Shown: piece by piece, positions 1-10,705 of the stretch
Layout of the letters: every line of letters starts with the position of its first letter
Numbering within the stretch: the stretch's first letter is position 1
From: Sulfitobacter sp. BSw21498
GTDB taxonomy: Bacteria; Pseudomonadota; Alphaproteobacteria; Rhodobacterales; Rhodobacteraceae
Length of the DNA: 64,000 nt
NCBI RefSeq assembly: GCF_006064855.1
Contig: NZ_CP040753.1
Coordinates: forward strand, 2,902,501-2,966,500
Direction: 5' to 3'
Position numbers and translations under genes: made by a program
Notes under the pieces: generated by a model
Told to the model about the DNA's origin: nothing
Seen by the model: only the letters and a program-made list of their open reading frames with translations
Database searches by the model: none

Positions 1-282
1 GAAAGAGACGTGTTGTCCAAGTCAAGTACACTAACCAGAGTAGTGACGCCTACTTCCTGCACGGAAGGTAGGCTAGATGCACTGCTCGCTGTCCAATCTA
101 TAGTGATTGGGCGGGTAAAAAAGTATGCTTTTGATCTGGAATAAGGAAAGACAGTTTCTTACCAGCTTCTGTCTTCCACGTTGGACTGACGTCCTGCAAT
201 CTACCGGCCTTTGAGGGTGTAAATAGTCCTCAAGTAGCCGAATAGGGGGTAGGACATTAAATCAGTCTTTCTTTTTCTGGAT
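1..282 (+). other. 3' part of 16S-23S internal transcribed spacer
   Basis: This stretch lies directly upstream of the 23S gene and carries no open frame or tRNA fold that I can recognise. Its last 20 bases (about 263-282) begin the processing stem that pairs with sequence just beyond the 23S 3' end (about 3120-3139). The tRNA genes usual in such spacers would lie upstream of the window. Confidence 0.7.
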
Positions 283-3119
<2,837 letters not shown>

Positions 3120-3207
3120 ATCCAGTAGAAGAAAGACTAATCTACTGAGACAAAAGCATACACATACAATCAGTTGTACTGACTTGGACATTTAGAGGTT
3201 TTACTCG

Positions 3208-3325
3208 GTTTGGTGGTCATAGCGTAAGCAAAACACCCGATCCCATCCCGAACTCGGCAGTTAAGTGCTACTGCGCCAATGGTACTGCGTCTTAAGACGT
3301 GGGAGAGTAGGTCACCGCCAAACCT
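3208..3325 (+). rRNA. rrf: 5S ribosomal RNA
   Basis: The terminal stem GGTTTGGTGG pairs with CCGCCAAACC at the 3' end. The conserved CCCGATCCCATCCCGAACTC core and the GGGAGAGTAGGTC segment are present. It lies about 90 bases after 23S in the same orientation, as expected for a co-transcribed rRNA operon. The ends may shift by one or two bases. Confidence 0.95.
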
Positions 3326-3397
3326 AGCAAAACCTCTAAATAACGTATCTCTCTGCGATGACAATTAATAAGCCAATACATACTCATTGGCACCCGG

Positions 3398-3474
<77 letters not shown>

Positions 3475-3487
3475 AACTTAACACACA

Positions 3488-3517
3488 AGCCGCACCCAAT
3501 CAGGTCGCGGCTTTTTT
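3488..3517 (+). terminator. Rho-independent terminator of the rRNA operon
   Basis: AAGCCGC and GCGGCTT form a stem around a loop of about 13 bases, followed by a run of six T. It follows tRNA-fMet by 13 bases and fits as the end of the rRNA operon. On the opposite strand the same bases encode the last residues of the recombinase remnant. Confidence 0.75.
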
Positions 3518-3776
3518 GCTGTACGCAAAGCTCAACAATCCCGACGGCTTACCCTCCAGCAGCGCCGTATGGCCACGCTCCGCATCGTGACGGATTGTAA
3601 TGCTGTCGATAAGCGCGCCGAGGACTTCAGACGCGCGATGCACAACATCCGGGTCGTTAAGGATGTCGGAGATGTCGTCAATCGCCGCACGGTGGAGTGC
3701 TGCTAAGTCCGGTGTGATCTCAATAGGATCCTGAGCCTGAGTAGCCAGATCCGCCTCAAGCTTTTTTATGAAACGA
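3500..3776 (-). pseudogene. C-terminal remnant of a serine recombinase
   Basis: Reading the minus strand from about 3776 to a TGA at 3500-3502 gives roughly 90 residues that resemble the C-terminal coiled-coil and tail of large serine recombinases (segments KKLEADLATQAQ, VLGALIDSITIRHD, ALLEGKPSGLLSFA). No catalytic serine domain, recombinase domain or zinc ribbon lies upstream. The reading frame fades about 180 bases before an insertion sequence. The likely history is an integrated element beside the tRNA that was deleted down to its last gene end. The family call is from remembered sequence patterns, not from an alignment. Confidence 0.5.
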
Positions 3777-3983
3777 TGTCCAAAGAACCTCTACTATGAA
3801 CGCCCCCCTCTCGTGGGGACAAAATTTAAAACGGACGCTAAATGACGGATCTGGAATCGCGACAGATCGAAGTTCCATCCTGTTTTCAGGCCGATGACCG
3901 GCAAGCATGGTGCAAAGCTGCGAATGCCATACCGCAACTTCTAGACTGAATCCGGACTGACCTGCCCCCCGAGGCTCCCTCAT

Positions 3984-4868
3984 TCATAACGAGAGTTTGC
4001 GGGTCTGGGTTTCATATTCTTCGTCGTCAGTTTGGGCAAGCGCGTCTTGCGCGGAGCCCTCAAATTGCTCAAGCGCTCGACGAGCTTCTGCCGGTGTTTG
4101 GTTCCCAAGCGATGAGTGCGGCCTGACGTTGTTGTAGTCGTATCGCCAGAGTGCCAGCTTGCGACGGGCGTCATCCAACGTATCGAAGATTTCCTCATTC
4201 AACAGCTCGTCGCGCAGGCTGCCATTGAAGCTTTCTATGAAGCCATTCTGCTGGGGTTTGCCGGGGTCGATGTAATGCCAATCAACGTCGTTATCACCGG
4301 CCCATTTTAGGATCGCACGACTGGTAAACTCCGTGCCGTTATCACTGACAATGCAGGCAGGCTTTCCATAAATACGGACAAGCGCGTCAAGTTCCCGCGC
4401 GACACGAGCGCCCGAGATGCTGGTGTCAGCCACCAAGCAGAGGTTCTCGCGGCAACAATCGTCGTTTACAGCCAGCATGCGGAACTTGCGTGACGCGCCG
4501 AACGTATCCGACACAAAATCTAAGGACCAACGCTCGCCAGGACGCAAAGCAACCGGCATTGGTGTCCGCGAGCCACGCGCACGCTTGCGGCCCCTGCGCC
4601 GTCTAACGCCCAGCTTTTCTTCAGTATAAAGGCGATACAGTTTCTTGTGGTTCATGATCCTTCCCTTGCGTTCCAGCAGCACACCGATCCGGCGGTAGCC
4701 AAAGCGCCGTCGCTTGCTGGCAATCGCTGTCATCTCTTCGCGCACTTCTGGAGTATCCGGTGACTGATCGCGCCGGACGGTCTTGGGATCGACACCGACA
4801 AGCCTGCACGCCCGGCGCTGCGAGATATCATGGTCTCGCATTGCCTTGCGTGCTGCGGCCCGTCGCAC
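3984..4868 (-). CDS. IS3-family transposase OrfB (DDE integrase)
   Basis: The 294-residue frame carries the rve integrase core. The catalytic triad is visible as Asp in [10 protein letters not shown], Asp in [12 protein letters not shown] and Glu in [16 protein letters not shown], in the D-D-35-E spacing of the IS3 family. An N-terminal HTH-like segment ([16 protein letters not shown]) precedes it. The first ATG shown is internal; the working protein is probably the OrfA-OrfB frameshift fusion. No stop or frameshift damages it. Confidence 0.87.
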   Translation of the reverse strand: MRRAAARKAMRDHDISQRRACRLVGVDPKTVRRDQSPDTPEVREEMTAIASKRRRFGYRRIGVLLERKGRIMNHKKLYRLYTEEKLGVRRRRGRKRARGSRTPMPVALRPGERWSLDFVSDTFGASRKFRMLAVNDDCCRENLCLVADTSISGARVARELDALVRIYGKPACIVSDNGTEFTSRAILKWAGDNDVDWHYIDPGKPQQNGFIESFNGSLRDELLNEEIFDTLDDARRKLALWRYDYNNVRPHSSLGNQTPAEARRALEQFEGSAQDALAQTDDEEYETQTRKLSL

Positions 4869-4879
4869 ATTCGGTGTCG

Positions 4880-5170
4880 TCAGTTCTTTCCCAGCAAATC
4901 CTTCAACACAACATTGTCCAACATCGTGTCCGCCAGAAGGCGCTTCAGCTTGGCGTTCTCATCCTCCAGCGATCTAAGGCGATGAGTATCAGAAACGTTC
5001 ATGCCACCATATTTGGCTTTGAACTTGTAGAACGACGCGGGACTCAAGCCATGCCTGCGGCACACCTCTGCCGTCGGCATGCCAGCTTCCTGTTCTTTGA
5101 TCATTCCGATAATTTGGGCTTCAGTAAAACGGCTCTGTCGCATCTGTTTGCTCCTTCGAAGGTTGAGCAA
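4880..5170 (-). CDS. IS3-family transposase OrfA
   Basis: The 96-residue protein begins with a helix-turn-helix ([17 protein letters not shown] then [19 protein letters not shown], residues about 12-50). A leucine-zipper-like segment follows ([20 protein letters not shown]), as in OrfA proteins of the IS407 group. It recognises the IS ends and is normally fused to OrfB by programmed -1 frameshifting. The downstream OrfB frame opens in the overlap region beyond its stop. The start is the ATG inside [15 protein letters not shown]; the inner methionine before RQSRF is an equally good choice. Confidence 0.85.
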   Translation of the reverse strand: MLNLRRSKQMRQSRFTEAQIIGMIKEQEAGMPTAEVCRRHGLSPASFYKFKAKYGGMNVSDTHRLRSLEDENAKLKRLLADTMLDNVVLKDLLGKN

Positions 5171-5363
5171 ACTCTACATTAAACTGAGGGAAGTTTCGGG
5201 GGGCAGGTCAAAAGAATTATCGCTATATGGAGAAATAGGACAGCTCTCTGCACATCAGCCGTACCGATATTCATGCATTTAGCTTTTTAACGGGAAACGT
5301 GTTGTAGAGGGCGGCTTCTGCGCTACTTCACACTGGACTAAACATAATTCAGCAGGGATGCAC

Positions 5364-6287
5364 ATGGAACACGTTTCGATCGACCTCTGGGCGTCAAATC
5401 TTGAACCCGTTGTCCCTGACCTTGCGGCATGGCTTGCTGAGCTTGAGGCGCGCGTCGCACAGACCGCTGCACGCGGCGGCCACATGCTTGTTCTTCCAGA
5501 ATTTGCATGTGCGCAATGGTTAAGCTTTGCACCTGTGGATCTACCAACCGAAAGCACGATGGGGTGGTTGTATGAATGTGGCGAAATCGCATTGGATGCC
5601 ATTGCTGATATGTCGGCGCGATACGGTATTTCGATCCTCGCTGGAACGATACCTTTTGCTGCAGGGCTTCAGGAAGGCACGCCAACATATCTAAACCGTG
5701 CATGGTTACTGACGCCCGAAGGCGCGCGCCACGCGCAGGATAAGCTAAGCCTAACGCCACTTGAAGCGCAGGGAGCAGGCGGCGTTACCGTTCATGGTGA
5801 AACGATTAACGTGATTGAGTGGAATGGTCTGCGCATCGCAATGATCATTTGTCTGGATAGTGAATTCACCCACCTCTGGTCACGGCTTGGGCAGCTCGAT
5901 CTTGATCTGATCATTATTCCGGCCAAAACGGATATGATCACAGGCTATAACAGGGTCTTTAGTTGCGCTCGTGCACGGGCGATTGAGCTTCAGACTGTTG
6001 TTTGCGTTCTTGGCGCAGTTGGTGTGCCATTTGGACAGCCCCTGACGGATACAGGCGTGGGTGGTGCCAGCGTCTTTCTGCCGTGCGATGTCGGTGTCGC
6101 GCTTGATGGTATTCACGTCACTCTTGCACCGCAGACGGCCGCGATGATGACAGATCGCATTCTGATTGCGACTGATATTCCAGTGGGTGCGTGCCGGAGA
6201 GTGCGTAACGGTCATGCCGAGGCCGAAGTTTGTCCGGCAATATGGAACGCTGATCATCTGTCCGTCGTTGACCCGGCCTCTCAATAA
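5364..6287 (+). CDS. nitrilase-superfamily carbon-nitrogen hydrolase
   Basis: This 307-residue protein has the Glu-Lys-Cys triad of the nitrilase superfamily: Glu46 in LVLPEFA, Lys127 in AQDKLSLTPLE and Cys163 in MIICLDSEF. Such enzymes cleave nitriles, amides or carbamoyl groups in the cytoplasm; the substrate cannot be told here. The start was placed at the second of two close ATGs because the CAGGG ribosome site ends directly before the first one (5358), leaving a sensible 6-base spacing only to 5364. It stands alone between an IS element and a broken kinase gene, so the context gives no pathway. Relatives in marine bacteria are annotated as amidohydrolases. Confidence 0.85.
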   Translation: MEHVSIDLWASNLEPVVPDLAAWLAELEARVAQTAARGGHMLVLPEFACAQWLSFAPVDLPTESTMGWLYECGEIALDAIADMSARYGISILAGTIPFAAGLQEGTPTYLNRAWLLTPEGARHAQDKLSLTPLEAQGAGGVTVHGETINVIEWNGLRIAMIICLDSEFTHLWSRLGQLDLDLIIIPAKTDMITGYNRVFSCARARAIELQTVVCVLGAVGVPFGQPLTDTGVGGASVFLPCDVGVALDGIHVTLAPQTAAMMTDRILIATDIPVGACRRVRNGHAEAEVCPAIWNADHLSVVDPASQ

Positions 6288-6598
6288 CATCTGATTTAGA
6301 AGTTATGTTTTTGCTTTTAGTTCAACCGGTTACCTTCACGGTGGTCCAAACCCCGCTTTGCTAAGGCTGACCTTCGATCACTGGACGGCATCAAATAATG
6401 GGCCGACTTTGCCGCAGCTTCTTGGTGTGCGAAGAGCCTATCGGCGCTCGGACAAGTTAATATTGGAGCGTCCCGTAAGTGGACATGACGCAATACGCCC
6501 CCTTCCCAAACCAAATTTTTGACCGCTGACACTGGCGAATATTGCAATTAGCTTTCTCAAGAGCGCCTAGGAGTTCTGACATAGTGAGATGCTAAGCC
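6288..6598. other. intergenic region without a convincing gene
   Basis: About 310 bases separate the hydrolase from the kinase pseudogene. The only open frame is a 76-codon minus-strand frame with no ribosome site and no recognisable similarity. The stretch near 6395-6440 loosely resembles other degenerate intergenic stretches in this window (see findings). Confidence 0.5.
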
Positions 6599-7814
6599 AT
6601 GAATGCCCCATCCAACGCTCACGATTTCCTGCAAGATATTGACGCGATCGGTCGCAGCGCGGTCATTCCAACACTACTTGAAACGATAGTGCCCGCGATC
6701 GGTATGGGCTTTGCAGCTGTAGCGCGCGTAATCGAAGCGCGCTGGATCACATGCAGCGCTCTCGACAATATATCGTTCGGTCTAACGGCAGGCGATGAGC
6801 TCGTGGTGGAAACCACACTGTGTCACGAGGTCAGGCAATTCGATCAGGAGATTGTGATCGATGACGTGAACAACGATCCCACCTACGCCGCGCATCACTG
6901 CCCCGCCCGTTATGGTTTCCGTAGCTATATCTCCGTGCCGATCCGACGCGCGAACGGGTCATTCTTCGGCACACATTGCGCCATCGACCCCAACCCTTTC
7001 CGCGTTAAGGATGAACAGGTTTTGGCTATGTTTCGACTGTTTGCCAAGATGATATGAGAAATCCGGGATGCTGATGAGAAACTTTTGGCGAGCAAAGATG
7101 CCTCGTCGCACGAGCGCGGTCTGGCTCACGTCCAAGAGCAGTTCATAGCTATCTTGGCGCATGATTTGCGCAATCCGATAAATGCACTGTCGTCTGGCTG
7201 TAGGTTGATAGAGCGGCGAAATATTGATGCCGAGACGGTTGAGCTCGTAGGTTTGATGCGCGCTTCGGTTAATCGTATGGGGCTCTTAGTCGAGAACCTT
7301 CTGGATCAGGCCCGCAAACGCAGTGGTGGCGGAATCGTTATCGAGCGGCACCTATCCGAAGATTTGGGCCCAGCTTTACATCAGATCTGCGCCGAGCTTC
7401 GGACCGTGACGCCAGATCAGCCGATTGAGATGACCGTCGAGTTGCCATACCCTGTGTCTTGCGACGTCGCGTGCATGTCACAGTTGTTTTCGAACCTGCT
7501 GGGAAACGCAGTCACCCACGGCACTTCAGGAAAACCTATCAAGGCCGCAGCGCGGCTTGTAGATAATGACTTCATTCTGACTGTTGCTAACAGCGGGGAC
7601 CGCATTCCCGAAGAACTGCTTCCGACGATATTCATGCCATTCGAACGCACAAGAAACCGTTTCAGTCGCGAAGGGACACGGCGGGACGCTAACAGTAACT
7701 TCGGACGATGATGAGACCGTTTTCACTTTTCAAATGCCCATGTCATCCAGCCTATCACGCGCGAATAGGGCTGTGCTTGTGACACCAGCGGATACAGTAA
7801 AACGCCATTCGTAA
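6599..7814 (+). pseudogene. broken GAF-domain sensor histidine kinase
   Basis: Read in one frame from the ATG at 6599, the sequence gives a GAF sensor domain (about residues 20-150), an in-frame TGA at 7055-7057, then a dimerisation domain with phosphoacceptor His in ILAHDLRNPINAL. An ATPase domain follows with N box (LFSNLLGNAVTHG), G1 box (VANSGDRIPEE) and F box (IFMPFERT). Near 7650 the frame is lost: the next frame continues as VAKGHGGTLTVTSDDDETVF up to 7814, the normal C-terminal strand. The G2 box (GxGLGLxI) between them is missing, which indicates a deletion of about 15-20 codons plus a frameshift. With two separate lesions the gene is very probably inactive. No response regulator is adjacent. 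Confidence 0.85.
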
Positions 7815-7826
7815 GCTTGTCGTAAG
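7810..7826 (+). promoter_or_regulatory. candidate PmrA-like operator (11-bp direct repeat)
   Basis: Two CGTAAG hexamers are separated by exactly five bases (CTTGT), giving the 11-bp periodicity bound by OmpR-family regulator dimers. The known PmrA box is a CTTAAG-like hexamer, five bases, then the hexamer again. The site lies 47 bases before the eptA start, where an activator site would sit. Assignment to the response regulator at 10049 is inference. Confidence 0.55.
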
Positions 7827-7872
7827 CTTTGACTGGTCATGAGCACGTAATTAATCTTGCGAAAGCTCTGCC

Positions 7873-9537
7873 ATGCCCTTTGTCCAAGCCCTTTTATACC
7901 GAACATCCCTTCTGCGTGCGCAAATAAGCATCTCACCAGCCCTACTGACCGTCTTTTCCATCGCTTTCATGTTTGGTGTCGACAATAGTACGTTCTGGTA
8001 CATCGCCAGCGACGTCTTCTCGGGCCACCTACTTTCACTCATGGGCTATATGGCAGCCGTGTTCTGCCTGACGTTGGCGGCCTTCAGCCTGTTTGCATTT
8101 CGGTGGACAGTAAAACCGTTTCTAATTTCAATGCTCATATTGGCCGCCATGACATCGTATTATGTCGATACGTTGGGCATCATCGTTGATCGCGACATGA
8201 TCCAGAATGTCATGGTGACCACCGTAGCTGAATCCAGGCATTTGATAACGCTTGGCTATGTGACCCATATTCTTGCCTTCGGTGTTTTCCCCTCGCTCAT
8301 TGTGATGTGGGTACGCATTCGACCTCAGCGACGGGTCTGGGCTGCGGTGACGCCGATAGTGACATTTGTTGTCAGTCTTGCTTTGGCGACAGGGTTGCTG
8401 ATGGTGGATTTGAAATCCTATGCGTCGATCCTACGCGAACGGAAGGATTTCATGAGCAGCTACCAGCCCGGCGCGCCGCTGGTGGGCGCGATCCGTTACG
8501 CCAAGATGATATCGCGTTCTGCCAACCTGGTCCTGACCAGCACAGGTATGGACGCAAAAGCCGGCGCTGCCTATGACGCGCCGCAAAAGCCTATGCTGAC
8601 GATTGTCGTCGCGGGGGAAACCGCGCGGGCCCAGAATTTCAGCCTGAACGGATATGATGTCGACACAAACCCGGAACTGTCCAAGCTGCCCGTCATCAAT
8701 TTCAGCAACACGCATTCATGTGGCACGGCCACAGCTGTGTCGCTGCCTTGCATGTTCTCCAAGTTCAGCCAAGACAGCTACTCTTTTGAAAAGGGTACCT
8801 CGACCGAGAACGTGCTGGATGTGTTGGGACATGCGGGGCTGAATGTCGAATGGTGGGACAATAATACGGGCGACAAAGCGATTGCCGCGCGGTTTGACAC
8901 ACGCAGATTGACCAATCTCAAGAACCCGGAATTCTGTGCAACGGGGGAATGTATCGATGGCATATTTCTCGAACCCCTAAAGGAATACATAGCATCGGTC
9001 AATAAGGACACGGTATTGGTGCTGCACCAGATCGGCAGTCACGGGCCGACCTACTATCAGCGTTACCCGGCAGAATTTGAACGCTTCACACCCGCCTGCC
9101 GCACCGCAGAATTCAAGAAATGCACGCCGCAGGAGATTACCAACGCTTACGATAACACAATCGCCTATACGGATCATATTCTGGCCCAAACCATTAACAT
9201 GCTGGCCGCAAATGACGGACTGGCCACGTCGCTGATTTATGTGTCCGACCACGGTGAATCGCTTGGCGAAAGTGGGCTCTATTTGCACGGGGCACCCTAT
9301 TTCATGGCACCCGAAACACAGACCCATGTGCCGATGATCCTGTGGATGTCTGACGCATTCCAATCCCGCTTTAGCATTGATGAAAGCTGTGTGGCCGACC
9401 AGAGGGACAAGGCGCTGTCGCATGACAACCTGTTCCACTCGTTGCTGGGATTGCTCGATATCCACACAGCAGAGCGCAATCCAGATCTGGATATCTTTAC
9501 CCCCTGCAAAACAAACGTTGAGGTAGCTAAGTTATGA
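7873..9537 (+). CDS. eptA: lipid A phosphoethanolamine transferase
   Basis: The 554-residue inner-membrane enzyme belongs to the EptA/MCR family, which transfers phosphoethanolamine from phosphatidylethanolamine to lipid A and lowers binding of cationic peptides. Five hydrophobic segments occupy residues about 20-175. The periplasmic sulfatase-like domain follows, with metal ligand Glu249 (VVAGET), nucleophile Thr285 (HSCGTATAVSLPCMFS), and the metal-site segment YVSDHGESLGESGLYLHG. Cysteine pairs typical of the family are kept. The stop overlaps dgkA by four bases (ATGA), and the two-component genes follow, so it heads a probable four-gene operon. A direct-repeat operator candidate lies 47 bases upstream. 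Confidence 0.93.
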   Translation: MPFVQALLYRTSLLRAQISISPALLTVFSIAFMFGVDNSTFWYIASDVFSGHLLSLMGYMAAVFCLTLAAFSLFAFRWTVKPFLISMLILAAMTSYYVDTLGIIVDRDMIQNVMVTTVAESRHLITLGYVTHILAFGVFPSLIVMWVRIRPQRRVWAAVTPIVTFVVSLALATGLLMVDLKSYASILRERKDFMSSYQPGAPLVGAIRYAKMISRSANLVLTSTGMDAKAGAAYDAPQKPMLTIVVAGETARAQNFSLNGYDVDTNPELSKLPVINFSNTHSCGTATAVSLPCMFSKFSQDSYSFEKGTSTENVLDVLGHAGLNVEWWDNNTGDKAIAARFDTRRLTNLKNPEFCATGECIDGIFLEPLKEYIASVNKDTVLVLHQIGSHGPTYYQRYPAEFERFTPACRTAEFKKCTPQEITNAYDNTIAYTDHILAQTINMLAANDGLATSLIYVSDHGESLGESGLYLHGAPYFMAPETQTHVPMILWMSDAFQSRFSIDESCVADQRDKALSHDNLFHSLLGLLDIHTAERNPDLDIFTPCKTNVEVAKL

Positions 9538-9935
9538 AGCCTGACCTAACAAACCCACGCGAGAAACCTGAACGGGTGACCGGGGTTGCCCATCTGTTTG
9601 CCGCTGCCGGCTACTCGATCGGGGGTGTCCGACGGCTTTGGACGGAAACTGCGTTCAGGCACATCATCGTGGCTCTGCCGATTTGTGGGTTGCTCCTCTA
9701 CGGTATGGATGCGGGTGTCGCAGATTTTCTTGTCCTGTTGATCCTCTTTTCGGGCCTCATTGCGGTCGAGGCGCTGAACACGGCGATCGAATGCATCGTC
9801 GACCACTTGGCACCACAATGGGAGGTCTTTGCCCGTGACGCGAAGGATCTGGGATCCCTTGCGACGATGTGTCTGCTTTTCGCCAACGGCGTTTTTCTGG
9901 GCGCGGTGATCTTGCGCTTTTACGGTATGAGGTGA
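9534..9935 (+). CDS. dgkA: diacylglycerol kinase
   Basis: The 133-residue integral membrane protein has the DgkA pattern: an amphipathic N-terminus, three membrane helices and the signature EALNTAIECIVDHL with the catalytic and metal-binding Glu residues. It phosphorylates diacylglycerol to phosphatidic acid using ATP. EptA reactions leave diacylglycerol behind, so the ATGA-coupled pairing with eptA makes sense as a lipid recycling step; the same pairing is known from other EptA loci. A signature Asp-rich loop (DAKDLGSLAT) precedes the third helix. Confidence 0.93.
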   Translation: MKPDLTNPREKPERVTGVAHLFAAAGYSIGGVRRLWTETAFRHIIVALPICGLLLYGMDAGVADFLVLLILFSGLIAVEALNTAIECIVDHLAPQWEVFARDAKDLGSLATMCLLFANGVFLGAVILRFYGMR

Positions 9936-10048
9936 AAGAAGTTGGATGAAAAGACCGACAAAAATAGAATGCATTACACAGAAATGCGTGATGATGTCAG
10001 CGGGGGCCGAACCGGCCAGCGCGCGTCAGGGAGTTGGACAGAAGCACA

Positions 10049-10705
10049 ATGCGTATATTGCTGATCGAGGACGAAAAAGCTCTGGCGCGGCCGCTCAAGG
10101 AGCACCTGGAAGCGGATCGACACATTGTTGAATGGTTCTGTACGCTGGACGAGGCAGATGCCGCGCTGCATACGCTGGAGTATGACGTGGTGCTTTTGGA
10201 CCTACACTTGCCTGATGGTGACGGGCTAGAATTTCTGAGCAAACTGCGGGCGAGGGCGCTGCGCACGCCGATCCTCATTCTGACCGCCCGCGACAAGGTG
10301 TCGGACCGGATTGATGGATTGAACCGGGGGGCCGATGACTATGTGATCAAGCCCTTTGATTTGGACGAGGTCAAGGCGCGCATTCACACCGTATGTCGGC
10401 GCAGCGCCAACCAGATTGCACAAACCATTCACCTGCGCGATTTGGTGGTCAATCTGTCCGATCACACGGTCATGCGCGAAGGGCAGCCCGTGCGGCTGAC
10501 TGCTAAAGAGTGGGGCGTGTTCGAGACACTTCTGCGCCGCAAGGCTCAGATCGTGCCGAAAGAAAGCCTTGAGGCGGCCATCTATGCCTATGGCGAAGAA
10601 GTTGAAAGCAATGCGCTAGAAGCACACATCAGCCGTCTGCGCAGTAAGTTGGGAAAAGCCCTTATCGTCACACACCGTGGCATGGGATACGCTTTGACCT
10701 CATGA
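10049..10705 (+). CDS. OmpR-family response regulator, PmrA-like
   Basis: The 218-residue regulator has a receiver domain with acidic pocket EDE (residues 7-9), phosphoacceptor Asp51 (VVLLDLHLPDGDG) and Lys in VIKPF. A winged-helix DNA-binding domain follows (RLTAKEWGVFETLL to THRGMGYAL). It ends four bases into the sensor kinase gene. The ATG at 10049 was chosen over an upstream TTG at 10034 because MRILLIEDE is the normal start of the family. Position behind eptA-dgkA suggests it controls lipid A modification, as PmrA does in enterics; the specific name is not proven. Confidence 0.9.
   Translation: MRILLIEDEKALARPLKEHLEADRHIVEWFCTLDEADAALHTLEYDVVLLDLHLPDGDGLEFLSKLRARALRTPILILTARDKVSDRIDGLNRGADDYVIKPFDLDEVKARIHTVCRRSANQIAQTIHLRDLVVNLSDHTVMREGQPVRLTAKEWGVFETLLRRKAQIVPKESLEAAIYAYGEEVESNALEAHISRLRSKLGKALIVTHRGMGYALTS

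Larger units (their letters stand above)
3958..5210 (-). mobile_element. IS3-family insertion sequence (IS407-like group)
   Basis: Terminal inverted repeats were found by eye: TGACCTGCCCCCCGA at 3958 and its complement ending at 5210, with imperfect extension to about 27 bases. The element is 1253 bp long and contains the two overlapping reading frames of an IS3 transposase on the minus strand. Bases flanking the two ends (GGAC and AAAG) do not match, so I see no target duplication. That can mean IS-mediated deletion or recombination between copies. Both transposase frames look undamaged, so the element may be active. Confidence 0.88.

Noticed and set aside
7055..7057. In-frame TGA in the kinase gene as a possible selenocysteine codon
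   Set aside because: The position is a linker between GAF and dimerisation domains, no SECIS-like hairpin was seen, and a second lesion downstream shows decay.
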